In this document: in pieces, positions 11,124 through 22,008 of the stretch
Layout of the letters: every line of letters begins with the position of its first letter
How positions within the stretch are numbered: position 1 is the stretch's first letter
Made by a program: the position numbers and the translations under genes
The notes under the pieces: model-generated
What the model saw: the letters and a program-made list of their open reading frames with translations, nothing else
The model's database searches: none
Told to the model about the DNA's origin: nothing
NCBI RefSeq assembly: GCF_905171765.1
Contig: NC_053398.1
Location: 51,024,338-51,088,337 of the forward strand
Direction of reading: 5' to 3'
Length of the DNA stretch: 64,000 bases
From: Bufo bufo
Taxonomy: Eukaryota; Chordata; Amphibia; Anura; Bufonidae

Positions 11124-11894
11124 TAAGGCTGGTTTCACACGGGCGTTGCAGATTGGGGCCGGATGCGTTCAGGGTGCGTTCAGTGAAACTCGCACTATTT
11201 AGCAAGCAAGTTCAGTCAGTTTTGTCTGCGGTTGCGTTTAGTTGTTCAGTTTTTTCTGCGCGGGTGCAATGCGTTTTGATGCATTTTTCACGCGCGTGAT
11301 AAAAAACTGAATATTTACAAACAACATCTCTTAGCAGCCATCAGTGAAAAACGCATCGCACCCGCACTTGCTTGCGGATGCAATGCGTTTTTCACGCAGC
11401 CCCATTCACTTCTATGGGGCCAGGGCGTGAAAAACGCAGAATATGGCCTCTTTCACATGACCGTTGTGTGCACCCGTGGCCGTTGTGCCGTTTTCCGTTT
11501 TTTTTCGCGGACCCCATGACTTTCAATGGGTCCGTGGGAAAAACGGAAAATGCACCGTTTTGCAGCCGCATCCGAGATCCGTGTTTCCTGGCCGTGAAAA
11601 AAATATGACCTGTCCTATTTTTTTCACGGCCAAAGGTTCACGGACCCATTCAAGTCAATGGGTCCGTGAAAGAACACGGATGCACACAAGATTGGCATCC
11701 GTGTCCGTGATCCGTGGCCGTAGGTTACTTTTTATACAGACGGATCCGAAGATCCGTCTGCATAAAAGCTTTTTCATAGCTGAGTTTTCACTTCGTGAAA
11801 ACTCAGAACCGACAGTATATTCTAACACAGAGGCGTCCCCATGGTGATGGGGACGCTTCTAGTTAGAATACACTACAAACTGTGTACAAGACTG

Positions 11895-12035
11895 CCCCCT
11901 GCTGCCTAGCAGCACGTGATCTCTTACAGGGTGCCGTGATCAGCACAATTAACCCCTTCAGGTGCGGCACCTGAAGGGGTTAATTGTACTATCATATCCC
12001 CCTGTAAGAGATCAGGGCTGCCAGGCAGCAGGGGG
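11895..12035. repeat. Hairpin of about 60-bp arms
   Basis: The arms contain CCCCCTGCTGCC, GATCTCTTACAGGG and ATTAACCCCTTCAGGTG with their complements, meeting at a CAGGTGCGGCACCTG centre near 11967. It lies immediately left of the larger palindrome, so the two fold-back structures adjoin. Confidence 0.75.
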
Positions 12036-12054
12036 CAGACCCTCCCCCCCTCCC

Positions 12055-12978
12055 CAGTTTGAATATCATTGGTGGCCAGTGCGGCCCCCCCCTCTATTGT
12101 AATAATAGGTTGGTGGCCAGTGCGGCCCCCCCCCCCTCCCTCTATTGTAATTATTCGTTGGTGGCACAGTGTGCACCCCCCCCCTCCCTCCCTCTATTGT
12201 AATAATTCTTTGGTGGCACAGTGTGCGCCCCCCATCGGCCCCCCCTCCCTCTATAGCATTAACAACATTGGTGGCCAGTGTGCGGCCTCCCATCTCCCCC
12301 CCCCATGATTGGTGGCAGCGGAGTTCCGATCGGAGTCCCAGTTTAATCGCTGGGGCTCCGATCGGTAACCATGGCAACCAGGACGCTACTACAGTCCTGG
12401 TTGCCATGGTTACTTAGCAATAGTACAATAGTAGAAGATTCATACTTACCTGCTGGTGGCTGCTGCGATGTTCGTGTCCGGCCGGGAGCTCCACCTACTG
12501 GTAAGTGACAGGGTCTGTGTGGCGCATTGCTAAATGAACTGCCACTTACCAGTAGGAGGAGCTCCCGGCCGGACACAGACATCGCAGCTCCCAGGTAAGT
12601 ATGAATCTTTTACTATTGTACTATTGCTAGTAACCCGCTGCCACCAATGATCGGGGGGGGGGGGGGGGAATGGGAGGCCGCACACTGGCCACCAATGTTG
12701 TTAATGCTATAGAGGGAGGGGGGGGCGATGGGGGGCGCACACTGTGCCACCAACGAATTATTACAATAGAGGGAGGAAGGGGGGGGGGGGCGCACACTGT
12801 GCCACCAATGATTTATTACAATAGAGGGAGGAAGGGGGGGGGGCGCACACTGTGCCACCAACGAATTATTACAATAGAGGGAGGAAGGGGGGGCGCACAC
12901 TGTGCCACCAACGAATTATTACAATAGAGGGAGGAAGGGGGGGGGGGGCCGCACTGGCCACCAATGATATTCAAACTG
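12055..12978. repeat. 924-bp palindrome with C/G-tract minisatellite arms
   Basis: The outer arms read CAGTTTGAATATCATTGGTG and its complement. Moving inward, each arm has several ~60-bp units consisting of GGTGGCACAGTGTGC, a run of 6-12 C (G on the other arm), TCCCTCTATTGTAATAATTC. The centre near 12510 has arms with CTGGTAAGTGGCA-like and GGAGCTCCCGGCCGGACAC blocks. The open frames found here on both strands are by-products of the repeat units. Confidence 0.85.
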
Positions 12979-13939
12979 TGAAAATATACTGTCGTGTGCA
13001 ATAAGCCTATAGAACATGCTGCGATTTTCACGCAACGCAGAACTGATGCGTGAAAAACAACGCTCATGTACACAGACCCATTTAAATGAATGGGTCAGGA
13101 TTCAGTGCGGGTGCTATGCGTTCACGTCACGCATTGCACCCGCGCGGAAAACTCGCTCGTGTGAAAGGGTCCTAAGGCTGTTCACATGGGCGAGATTTCC
13201 GCGTGGGTGCAATGCGTGAGGTGAACGCATTGCACCCGCACTGAATCCGGACCCATTCACTTCTATGCATTCACTTCTATGGGGCTGTGCACATGAGTGC
13301 TGATTTTCACGCATCACTTATGCGTTGCGTGAAAATCGCAGCATGCTCTATATTGTGCGTTTATCACGCAACGCAGGCCCCATAGAAGTGAATGGGGCTG
13401 AGTGAAAATCGCAAGCATCCGCAAGCAAGTGCGGATGCGGTGCGATTTTCACGCATGGTTGCTAAGATGACAGTCTATTCACCGTATTATTTTCCCTTAT
13501 AACATGGTTATAAAGGAAAATAATAGCATTCTTTAATACAGAATGCTTAGTAGGTGGTCAATTGAGGGTTAAAAAATAAAAAATAATTAACTCACCTTCT
13601 CCTCTTGATCGCGTAGCTGCCGGTCTCTTCTTATTTCTTTAATCATGAGCTGCCGGCTAAAGGACCTGTGGTGACGTCAGATCACATGGTCCAATCACAT
13701 GGTACACAACACCGAACCCAAACCTGAACTTCAGTGAAGAAGTTCCGGTCTGGGTACCACAGTCAGTTTTTTATCACGCGCGTGCAAAACACATTGCACC
13801 CGCGTGATAAAAACTGAACAACGGAACACAATCGCAGTCAAAACTGACTGCAATTGGGTACCGACTCACACGGGTTTGCTGCAGCACACCCGGGACGCAT
13901 CCTGAACAAATCCGTCACGTCCGTGTAAACTCAGCCTAA

Positions 13940-14233
13940 AGCCCCTTTCATATGAGCGAGTTTTCCGCTCGGGTGCAATCCGTGACGTCAATGCATAGCA
14001 CCCGCACTGAATATCTGACCCATTCATTTCAATGGGTCTGTGTACATGAGCGTTTTTTTTATCACGCGCATGAAAAACGCATCAAAACGCATTGCACCCG
14101 CGCAGAATAAACTGAATAACTGAACACAATTGCAGACAAAACTGATTGAACTTGCTTGCAAAATGGTGCGAGTTTCACTGAACGTCTGAACTGGCATCTG
14201 GAGCCAATCCGTCACGCTTGTGTGAAAGAGGCC
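13940..14233. mobile_element. Harbinger-type MITE 3, 294 bp
   Basis: Left end AGCCCCTTTCATATGAGCG, right end reverse-complemented GGCCTCTTTCACACAAGCG, flanked by TAA at 13937-13939 and 14234-14236. The left TAA is the one that closes MITE 2. Non-coding. Confidence 0.8.
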
Positions 14234-14344
14234 TAAATGAATATTCGTGGAGTCTCTGCAGGTCCAAGTTACAGACCCATAGGCACTATGTGTGGCACTG
14301 CATGGTACCTCTGTGAGCACTGCTTCTTGGAGAAAAATTCTGTC

Positions 14345-14610
14345 TAAAGCCTCATTCACACGTCAGTGTTTCACGTACGTGCTGTACGTGTTCTCCGCGG
14401 ACAGCAAACGTCCCCATTCATTTGAATGTGTGCATTCACACATCAGTGTTTTAGCACGGTCCGTGGGTCCATCTTTTCAGCACGGATGCATGTCCTTCCT
14501 TGGTTCGTGTTCCCGGATTCCTCACGCCCACTATAGTCAATGAATCCGTGAAAACTACGGATCCTTCACAGGTGTCATCCATGTCGGGTCCATTTTTCAC
14601 GGATGGTTGC
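14345..14610. other. Left terminus of a Harbinger-like element, cut by ERV-2
   Basis: TAA followed by AGCCTCATTCACACGTCAGTG starts another MITE/Harbinger-type end. It runs to CACGGATGGTTGC, where ERV-2 is inserted; the sequence appears to resume after ERV-2 at 24722 (GTTGCTAGGGAGAC). I infer this may be the left end of the element that carries the MADF gene, but no matching right end was found. Confidence 0.4.
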
Positions 14611-15117
14611 TGTTGGGCAATATACTCTCTTGCCTAACGTGTCCCTGACACATGATTTCGGTGATCAGCTTGAATTAAGTCTATCCGGTACCGGGAGAAT
14701 TAATCAGATAAACACTGAAGACATGTCTAGTTTCAATCCATTCTGGTTTATTCCACAGTTGGCAAACAGTTATAATAGAGGGGGTTGAGCTTCCTTGACA
14801 TCCAATCATATGTTAGCATTAGTATTCGACCTATGGTATGATCACACATGAGCTCTGCATTAACATAATAGATGACTCATAGTAACAGCATTTGACCAAT
14901 CAGGTATATACACATAGGCCAGCAGACAGTTGAGCCAGATGACCTTATATGGTTAGAAGGCCGTTCAAACTTACAAACTAAGGAATGTATGGATATTCTT
15001 GAAACAGCACAGGAAGTTTCACACATTCCATAAGGGGGAGGGAAATTTTGTAGCGCACTGACCAAATGTAATACACGTGGCTGAATAAGACAAAATGGAG
15101 TTACTTATACTCCTTCA
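14611..15117 (-). repeat. ERV-2 3' LTR
   Basis: 507 bp, TG...CA ended (minus strand begins TGAAGGAGTATAAGTAACTC). It pairs with 24214-24721. The env stop codon at 15105 falls a few bases inside its U3 edge. Confidence 0.92.
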
Positions 15118-15127
15118 ATCCCCTCTA
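15118..15127 (-). promoter_or_regulatory. ERV-2 polypurine tract
   Basis: The minus strand reads AGAGGGGAT directly before the 3' LTR (TGAAGG), the expected site and composition for plus-strand DNA priming during reverse transcription. Confidence 0.65.
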
Positions 15128-16984
15128 AGAACCTTATATATATACCTAATACTATATGGTTCTTTCTCTGCTCTTCCTTGCTTTGCTTGTAAGCCTTTAG
15201 GTATTCCATGTACCCTTCAGGAGTATAATCCTCAGGCTTTGTTGAGGTTGTGTTTGCCTCTTCTACCTCTACCGGAGTATAGAGGGATGTTGAGTGTACC
15301 CCTCTTTCGGCCACCTTTTGACATATGGCTAGAAGGGAGGGCACACACTGCAGACAACAGCAGAGACACACTATTGCAGCGACCACGGCGAATTCCACTC
15401 CTAAAACATATCTTATTTGACCAAAGTCAGGTATTCAGCCAAAAAGCCAGTCCCACCAACCTTGGTCAACATCTTGTTTTATATGTTTTCTCATCTCTTC
15501 TAATTAGCCTATTTTATCTTTTATTCCACGGGAGTGGTCTGATAGATTGAAACAACACATCCCTGCGAACGCTGAGCATCCTACACCATGTTGGAGCAAT
15601 AAATAGTCAATAGTTGCCCTATTCTGCAAGATAGCCTTTTCATACGATTGTATATCCAGCAGCATATCTTGCAGAATTGCACTAGTGATATTTATCTGTT
15701 TTACCATAAAACAGGCAAGTTTTGATATTGTCCTGTGGTTATATATGGCCAAACCTGGTACTCCTATCAAAGATACCCCTAAACTTATATATTCTGATCT
15801 AGAGAGGAGATTCACATTATAATCACAATTTTCTGGTAACTGTAGGGAAGTGTCTCTCGTGTGTCGTGTCTGCATTGCTGGGAATAGTGGTATCATTGCT
15901 AATGTCAACCTAGCTATTGTACAGGGTCCCTCTGTAATATTGGCCGGTATGTATGTGTAACTAGTATTCCCACAGGCCAATACCCATCCTGTTGGTAGAG
16001 GTACATGTTTGTCTAGGGATGGTACTGTTTTTGTAATATTACATTGCATATTATTTCCTGATATTATCTTTTTACAACTACCTAAATCTCTATCACAAAT
16101 ATTTGGTTTAGTCTTATTCTGCATTTTTGCTTGTATGCAGGGAGGCAATAGTGTCTCATCACAGGTGAAGTTATAACATATTTCTGCTGCTGTGACAAGA
16201 CCTGTAATTATTTCTATCATATTACTCTGCAGAGTCTCATATGTAGGACAGTCATAACAAGCATGATAAGGATTTACATATCCATATTTAACATCATGAT
16301 CCTCCAAGTCTGTGTCATTCCATTGGGAACGTAGGAGCTCCGTCCATACATCTACTGGGGTGGGGACTACTACCAGACATGTCTCCAAAATGTTAGATGC
16401 CGATAAAGTGGTTCGGAGACAAAAGTCAGTTAAGTTCAGAGTTTTGGCCAGGTACAGCCATAAGTTCTCCTTTGTCTTCCACAGATTGTCTTCCCCTCTG
16501 CATTCTGTTTTCAGGTATATCTGTCTGTTCCACAGCCATGGGACAGTAAGTAGGAGCAGGGCCGGTACAAGGCAGGGGCCGAAGGAGCGGGTGCCCTGGG
16601 CGCTACCATTTGCGGACAGGAGGGGGGCGCAGGTGAAGTGCTGTGCCCCCCCATGTGCCCCCCCAACTAAAATGCCCCCCCAAGTGAGCCGCCGCCGCCG
16701 GGCACAGGGAGATGAGCGCTTCCATTGCGCTCATCTCCTTAGTAATCTGCCTGTGCCAGCGGAGGTGCAGGGGAGGGAGAGGCGTGTCCCTTCCCCTTCC
16801 TCTGATAGGCTGCAGGCACTAGGCCGGCAGCCTATCAGAGGCCGGCGAAGGCGGGGCGATGACGTCATCGCACCGCCCGAGCCTTACAGCGCGGGACACA
16901 GGAAGAGTCTGCATCGCATCGCTGACACTGAGGTAAGTATAAGTGTTTTTTTCTGTTGTTTTTTTTTTTTACAATAGTGTTACT

Positions 16985-17930
16985 GGCATTGGGGGGGGGG
17001 GCGGCTTATTACAATGGGGGGGGGGCTTATTACAATGGGGGGGGCTTATTACAATGAGGGGGGCTTATTACAGTGGGGGGACTTATTACAATGGGGGGGG
17101 CTTATTACAATGGGGGGGCTTATTACAATGGGGGGGGGCTTATTACAATGGGGGGGCTTATTACAATGGGGGGGGGCTTATTACAATGAGGGGGCTTATT
17201 ACAATGGGGGGGCTTATTACAATGGGGGGATTATTACAATGAGGGGGCTTATTACAATGGAGGGGGCTTATTACAATGGGGGGGGGGTTATTACAATGGG
17301 GGGGCTTATTACAATGAGGGGGGCTTATTACAATGAGGGGGGCTTATTACAATGAGGGGGGCTTATTACAATGGGGGGCTTATTACAATGAGGGGGGCTT
17401 ATTACAATGGGGGGGCTTATTACAATGAGGGGGCTTATTACAATGGGGGGGCTTATTACAATGGGGGGCTTATTACAATGGGGGGGCTTATTACAATGGG
17501 GGGGCTTAATACTGGCACATGATGGGGGGGCTTAATACTGGCACATGATGATGGGGGGGCTTAATACTGGCACATGATGATGGGGGGACTTAATACTGGC
17601 ACATGATGGGGGGCTTAATACTGGCAAGTGATGGGGGGGCTTAATACTGGCACGTAATGGGGGGCTTATTACAAGCACGTAATGGGGGGCCTATTGCTGG
17701 CACGTAATGGGGGGGCTTATTACTGACACGTAATGGGGGGCTTATTACTGGCACGTAATGGGGGGCTTATTACTGGCACGTAATGGGGGGGCTTATTACT
17801 GGCACGTAATGGGGGGGCCTATTACTGGCACGTGATGGGGGGCTTATTACTGGCACGTGATGGGGGGCTTATTACTGGCACGTGATGGGGGGCTTATTAC
17901 TGGCACGTGATGGGGCTCTTGTTACTGGCA
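16985..17930. repeat. G-rich minisatellite, evolving unit (17 to 28 bp)
   Basis: About thirty units of GGGGGG-CTTATTACAAT (17-18 bp) run to about 17505, then units of GGGGGG-CTTAATACTGGCACATGAT (25-28 bp), then GGGG-CTTATTACTGGCACGTAAT (21-24 bp). Each unit holds a run of 4-9 G, so the strand is rich in potential G-quadruplexes. The unit drifts stepwise along the array. Translations such as repeated GLLQW are frame artefacts. Confidence 0.93.
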
Positions 17931-18660
17931 CATTGGGGGGCTCTTGTTACTGGCAGTGGCACGTTATTGAGGGCACTTATTACTGGCACATTATTGGTGG
18001 GCACTATAGGGGCATCTACTGAGGCCACAAAGAAGGGGTGTTTTATATGGGGGGCTCTGTACAGTAGCATTTTATACTGGGACACATTATGGTGGGTACT
18101 ATGGAGAAGGGGAGAGAGGAGTACTATGGAGTCATCTACGGGGGGCACTAAGAAGGGGTATTTTATACTTGCAAATTATGGGGGACACTGAGGGCATCTA
18201 CTGGGGCACGATATATGGGGCATTTTATACTGGTACATTATGGGGGGCACTAGCAGGAAGGGGGGAGAGGAGCACTATGGAGCCATTTACTGGGGCACTA
18301 TATAGGGGTATTTTATACTGGCACATTATGGGGGACATTAGCTCAACTGGGGGCATTACAAAGGGGTATGTTTTGCACATTATAAAGAGAATTCTTTCTA
18401 CTGGGGGGCATTATGGTGGGTTTTATTACTCCCCCATGGTATGACCCCCTAGTAGCAGCACCAGCCTCTTCCTGCTCTGCTATCCCTCTGCCCCTTCTCC
18501 AAATCCTTATTATGAAATATTTCTCATTAGGATAAAACACAACATCAGCTCCGCCGAGCCCCCGGCCAAAGTGTTGAAGTGGCGTCCGAGATCCCCAAGG
18601 GCCAAGCCAAGTAACTGTAAGTGTTCATGTGAAATATGCTTTTTTTTATATATGTACACT
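17931..18660. repeat. Degenerate continuation of the G-rich array
   Basis: Longer, irregular units of GGGGGCAC/CACATTATG, TTTTATACTGG and TACTGGGGCAC continue the theme of the array for about 500 bp, then fade into unique sequence by 18440. Confidence 0.6.
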
Positions 18661-18673
18661 CCTGTGAGAGGCG

Positions 18674-18850
18674 GGGAGGGAGATCTGTGGATGACACTGT
18701 TATAGGGAGGGAGATCTGTGGATGACACTGTTATAGGGAGGGAGATCTGTGGATGACACTGTTATAGGGAGGGAGATCTGTGGATGACACTGTTATGGAG
18801 GGGGAAATGGGGATGACACTGTCATGGGGTGGATCTGGGGATGACACATA
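18674..18850. repeat. 31-bp tandem repeat, about five units
   Basis: Units of GGGAGGGAGATCTGTGGATG plus ACACTGTTATA repeat four times nearly perfectly from 18674, then in diverged form. Reverse-oriented fragments (CATCCACAGATCCCCC) at about 18868-18950 make a loose inverted partner. Confidence 0.88.
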
Positions 18851-19545
18851 TAGCATAAGATGCTATATACGGTATGTGGCATCCACAGATCCCCCCCATA
18901 GCAGTGTCATCCACAGATCCCCCTCTCTATAAAAGTGTCATCCACAGACAGCTGGACTTTTCTTCCCTGTTGCGGTTTTAGGTATTGGGTAAAGTATTGT
19001 AGCATTTCTAAGCGTACTTGTGTAAATGTATCATTGTTATAGCTGCCCCCCCTACTTTTGTCCTGGCCCCCAGTGTGCCCCCCCAAAATTTGAAAGCTAG
19101 AGACGCCACTGCGCCTACACCGTCCACACCAGCCATGTCAGCGCTGCTCCTTCTCTCCCCCTATGAATTTTGTGCCGACTGCGCTCCTGGCTCGGGCTCC
19201 CTTTCCTCCTCTGCGTTTCCTCGCCCCCCCCCCCCCATGGAGGATTCATTTGGTTGATACCACCGGCGTGCGCCGTGTGACGTCACGCGGCTCACGCCGG
19301 AGGCGAGGTGTGAGGTGAGAGAGGGAGGACTCGCGCAGCCTACAGGGAGCTGTGTCGGCGCGTGAAGAACAAGCCACGAGGAGCCTGCCTTCACTAGCTG
19401 CTACTCACACACAGACTGTAAAAAGTAAGAAAATAATGTAATACAAATAACAAACTAATTTTTTTATTAAAAAAATTATGGTCATCTCAGTCCAATCCCC
19501 CCCCCCCTGGGCACCAAATGGCCTTGTCCCAGCCCTGAGTAGGAG

Positions 19546-22008
19546 ACACAAAATTGCAATTATTAAGGCACTGCATCTCAGCCATCTCGAGGAATTTCCT
19601 GACTGCATCATCTCGTTGGGGGTCAAGGCCGTCTGCCTCCGTTAGTACCCCTTCTGTATCTTCTTCGAGGTCAAGGCTGTCTGCCTCCGTTAGTACCTCT
19701 GGGCCTCGTTGGAGGTCAGGGCTGTCTGCCCCCGTTAGTACCTCTCTTTTCTTCACCAACTTAATCCTTGTGGCGTGGAGCCACGTGGGCGACTGTTCAG
19801 TGAGGACTGCTGTTCTGGTGATCGCGACTACCTCGGTGGGTGGTCCGTAGGTGAAGCTTCCTAGTTCCTTTCCCTTCTTTAAGATCTTGATCATCACCTG
19901 GTCGCCTATCCGGAATGGACGGGTTGATTCCTGTGAAAGAGAAGGAGACTTACAAGCAACTTTTTTTTCAGTTTTACTGAGGACCTTGATCAGATTATTA
20001 CTCCTCTCTGATCAGGTCCAAGTCCCCTTCCTGCACTACCAGGGGGCGTCTTGCCCATGGTGTGGGGAAAGGCCTACCCATGAGTATCTCAATGCTGTTT
20101 ATGTCCTACTCTGTGGAAATGTGCTATTAAGATGGAAGCAGTGTGTTGGGGAATACATAACTTCCCCTCTTTGCAGACTAATCCTATCTCAGGATTTTTC
20201 TGCAATACTGAATAACACCAGTCTTACTGTTCCTGTTCAGTGGCATACCACTGAAGATCAGTAAGCATTTGCAACATCTCAGGGGTTGGAGGTGCCAAAC
20301 ATGGCATCTCCCAATGGTTACACAAACCTGTGAGGTTGCATTTGGCCACTCATTTCGCCACCTTAACTGCCAGCGCATTGCCCTGTGAGACATGATCCTT
20401 ACCATCTGCTGCCGTAAATCCTCTCCTCTGCCAGATCATACCATGGTCCCACACTACCCCATGTGTGTACCTACTCTCAGTATAAATGGTGACAGGTCTA
20501 TCAGCATGTAGAATACATGTCCTAGTGAGTGCAATGAGCTCAGCTGCCTGCTGTGTTGAGTGCGGATGTCCTTGAGTAGGCTTACAACATCATGAGTGGT
20601 GTGCAAAATGGTGTAATGTCACATTGTGAAAGAAGTTGCCAACTCTACCATCATAGCACAGGCTGCAAGAGAACACAGACATGCCGGAATCCCCTGGACA
20701 GAGGTGGGCATTACCTTTGAGAAAAACACACAAGGACGCAACTTGCCTCCGTTTTCTTGTGTCAGTACACCCGCCATGGTTTTACAATTTTGGCATGCAA
20801 ACATGTGGAAGGGCATATTATAGTCAGGAAGGCCCAGCCCTGGACTCGACATGAGCGAACATTTCAGATAATCAAATGCATTGTACATTTCAGAAGACCA
20901 TTTAATCAAATCTGGATTTCCATCCAGAGTGGCTTGCCTCAAAACATTGTCAATAGTGGGAGCAATCAGGAATCCATTGTCTACAGTAATTTATCATACC
21001 AAGGAAAGATAACATTTCTTTCTTGGTGTGCGGGGCGACCAAACCCGCAATAGACTGGACTCTTTCTACGCTGATTCTCCTTTTCACCTTTTGTGAGGAC
21101 AAAGCCCAAGTATTCAACCTGCATTTTAGACCATTGCATTTTCTTAAGTGTCACTTTGTGACCACATCCTGACAATCATTGTAAACCATCCTGAATGCTG
21201 GCCTCCGCTGACATGCTACACAGTAATAAATCATTGACATATTGCAGCAGCGCAGAACCTTGGGGGGATGTACCATGGTTTTAACATCGCTTGGAGGACT
21301 ATGCTGTACACTACAGGTGAATCAGCATATCCCTGGGGCATTTCTGCACCAGGTCAGTTGACGTCTGTCAAAGGAAAAAGCAAAAAGTAGTTTGGTTATC
21401 TTATCAACTGGGATAGAAAAGAATGCATTTTTCAGATCTATCACACTGAACCAAACAGCGTCTGCTGGAATGGCAGATAATAATTAAGTGACATCAGGTA
21501 CAACAGGGGCTATAGGCACAATGATGTTGTTGATGGCCCCTAAATCCTGTACAAAGTGGGTAGCACCATCTGCCTTTGTCACTGGATTCATGGGCGTGCT
21601 GTAGGGTGAAATCACCTCTGCCAGGATTCCCTTTTGTAGGAATTCTTCTATCATTGGCCTAAGTCCATCAAGTTTCTCTTTTTACAGCGGGTATTGTTTC
21701 TGGAACACTGAGATGACACCTGGTTTCACAGTAGCTGTGTAATGTGTGCAATCTATGAATCCTGTGTCATATTCATTTGAAGACCATAATGCAGGGTTAA
21801 TGTTATTAAGTTCTGGGTGGTCCTGTATGATTGCAAGAATCAGTGGCACTGGTGTAGAGACTGGAATGAGATCTGAGTGTACTCTTATGTCCTGATTCTT
21901 TGCTGATACCTGCAAGTCAAGCTTAATGAACAAATCTCTCCCTAATAGGCTGACTGAGCAATATAGTATAATGCGAAATACATGATCTGTGATGTATTCC
22001 CTGTCCAT
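19546..22008 (-). pseudogene. pol: ERV-2 pro-pol remnant, integrase core missing
   Basis: In minus-strand order: the protease C-terminal part (LLGRDLF, near 21950), RT entry (about 21680-21780), the RT active-site region at 21230-21241 reading YVND instead of the usual YxDD, the RT thumb (VEYLGFVLTKG, 21100), connection (GLGLPDYN, about 20820), an RNase H part (about 20200-20640), then the integrase C-terminal part (EILMGRPFP near 20080; MIKILKKGKELGSF near 19880). The tail carries three imperfect repeats of EVLTEADSLDL. Several frameshifts and stops separate these pieces. The gap between RNase H and the integrase C-terminus is far too short for the HHCC and DDE domains, so they are deleted. 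Confidence 0.8.

Larger units (their letters stand above)
11127..13936. mobile_element. Harbinger-type MITE 2, large and internally rearranged
   Basis: Starts GGCTGGTTTCACACGGGCG directly after the TAA that closes MITE 1; the right end, reverse-complemented, reads GGCTGAGTTTACACGGACG and is followed by TAA (13937-13939). The 2.8-kb interior contains further MITE-like segments (from about 11455 and 13180), a hairpin at about 11900-12035 and the 924-bp palindrome at 12055-12978. It is probably a composite of several insertions; only the outermost boundaries are clear. Confidence 0.65.
16557..19537. mobile_element. hAT-type non-autonomous element, 2981 bp, inside ERV-2 env
   Basis: Left end CAGGGCCGGTACAAGG, right end reverse-complemented CAGGGCTGGGACAAGG, flanked by the 8-bp duplication AGTAGGAG (16549-16556 and 19538-19545). 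There is no transposase. The interior holds a GC-rich CpG block (16600-16930), a 0.9-kb G-rich minisatellite, a second array of 31-bp units, and a second GC-rich block (19080-19400) with ACGTCA-like sites. Open frames in this interval are repeat artefacts. Confidence 0.87.
15105..19611 (-). pseudogene. env: ERV-2 env, split by a hAT-type insertion and with two stops
   Basis: Retroviral envelope glycoprotein. The start ATG (19611 or 19608) and first part of a hydrophobic signal peptide (LIIAILCLLL) lie at 19538-19611; the frame resumes at 16556 beyond the inserted element. The surface subunit has many Asn-X-Ser/Thr sites and paired cysteines. The transmembrane subunit retains the LQNRATIDYLL heptad region and the CX6CC motif at 15552-15578 typical of gamma- and alpha-type Env. 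Stops TAA 15504-15506 and TGA 15435-15437 interrupt before the membrane anchor (VVAAIVCLCCC, near 15385) and the cytoplasmic tail, which ends at 15105. The start overlaps the pol 3' end in another frame. It cannot yield a full protein. Confidence 0.88.

Noticed and set aside
12066..13073. Several 80-110 residue frames on both strands with IVIIRWWHSV or GRTLCHQ repeats
   Set aside because: They arise from the tandem units in the arms of the 924-bp palindrome and mirror each other on the two strands.
15095..15550. 151-residue plus-strand frame near the ERV-2 3' LTR
   Set aside because: Antisense of the env transmembrane tail, which carries recognisable motifs on the minus strand.
16943..17355. 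Two overlapping open frames of about 100 residues rich in GLLQWG/AYYNGG
   Set aside because: They are translations of the G-rich minisatellite in two frames; no independent start, domain or codon signal.
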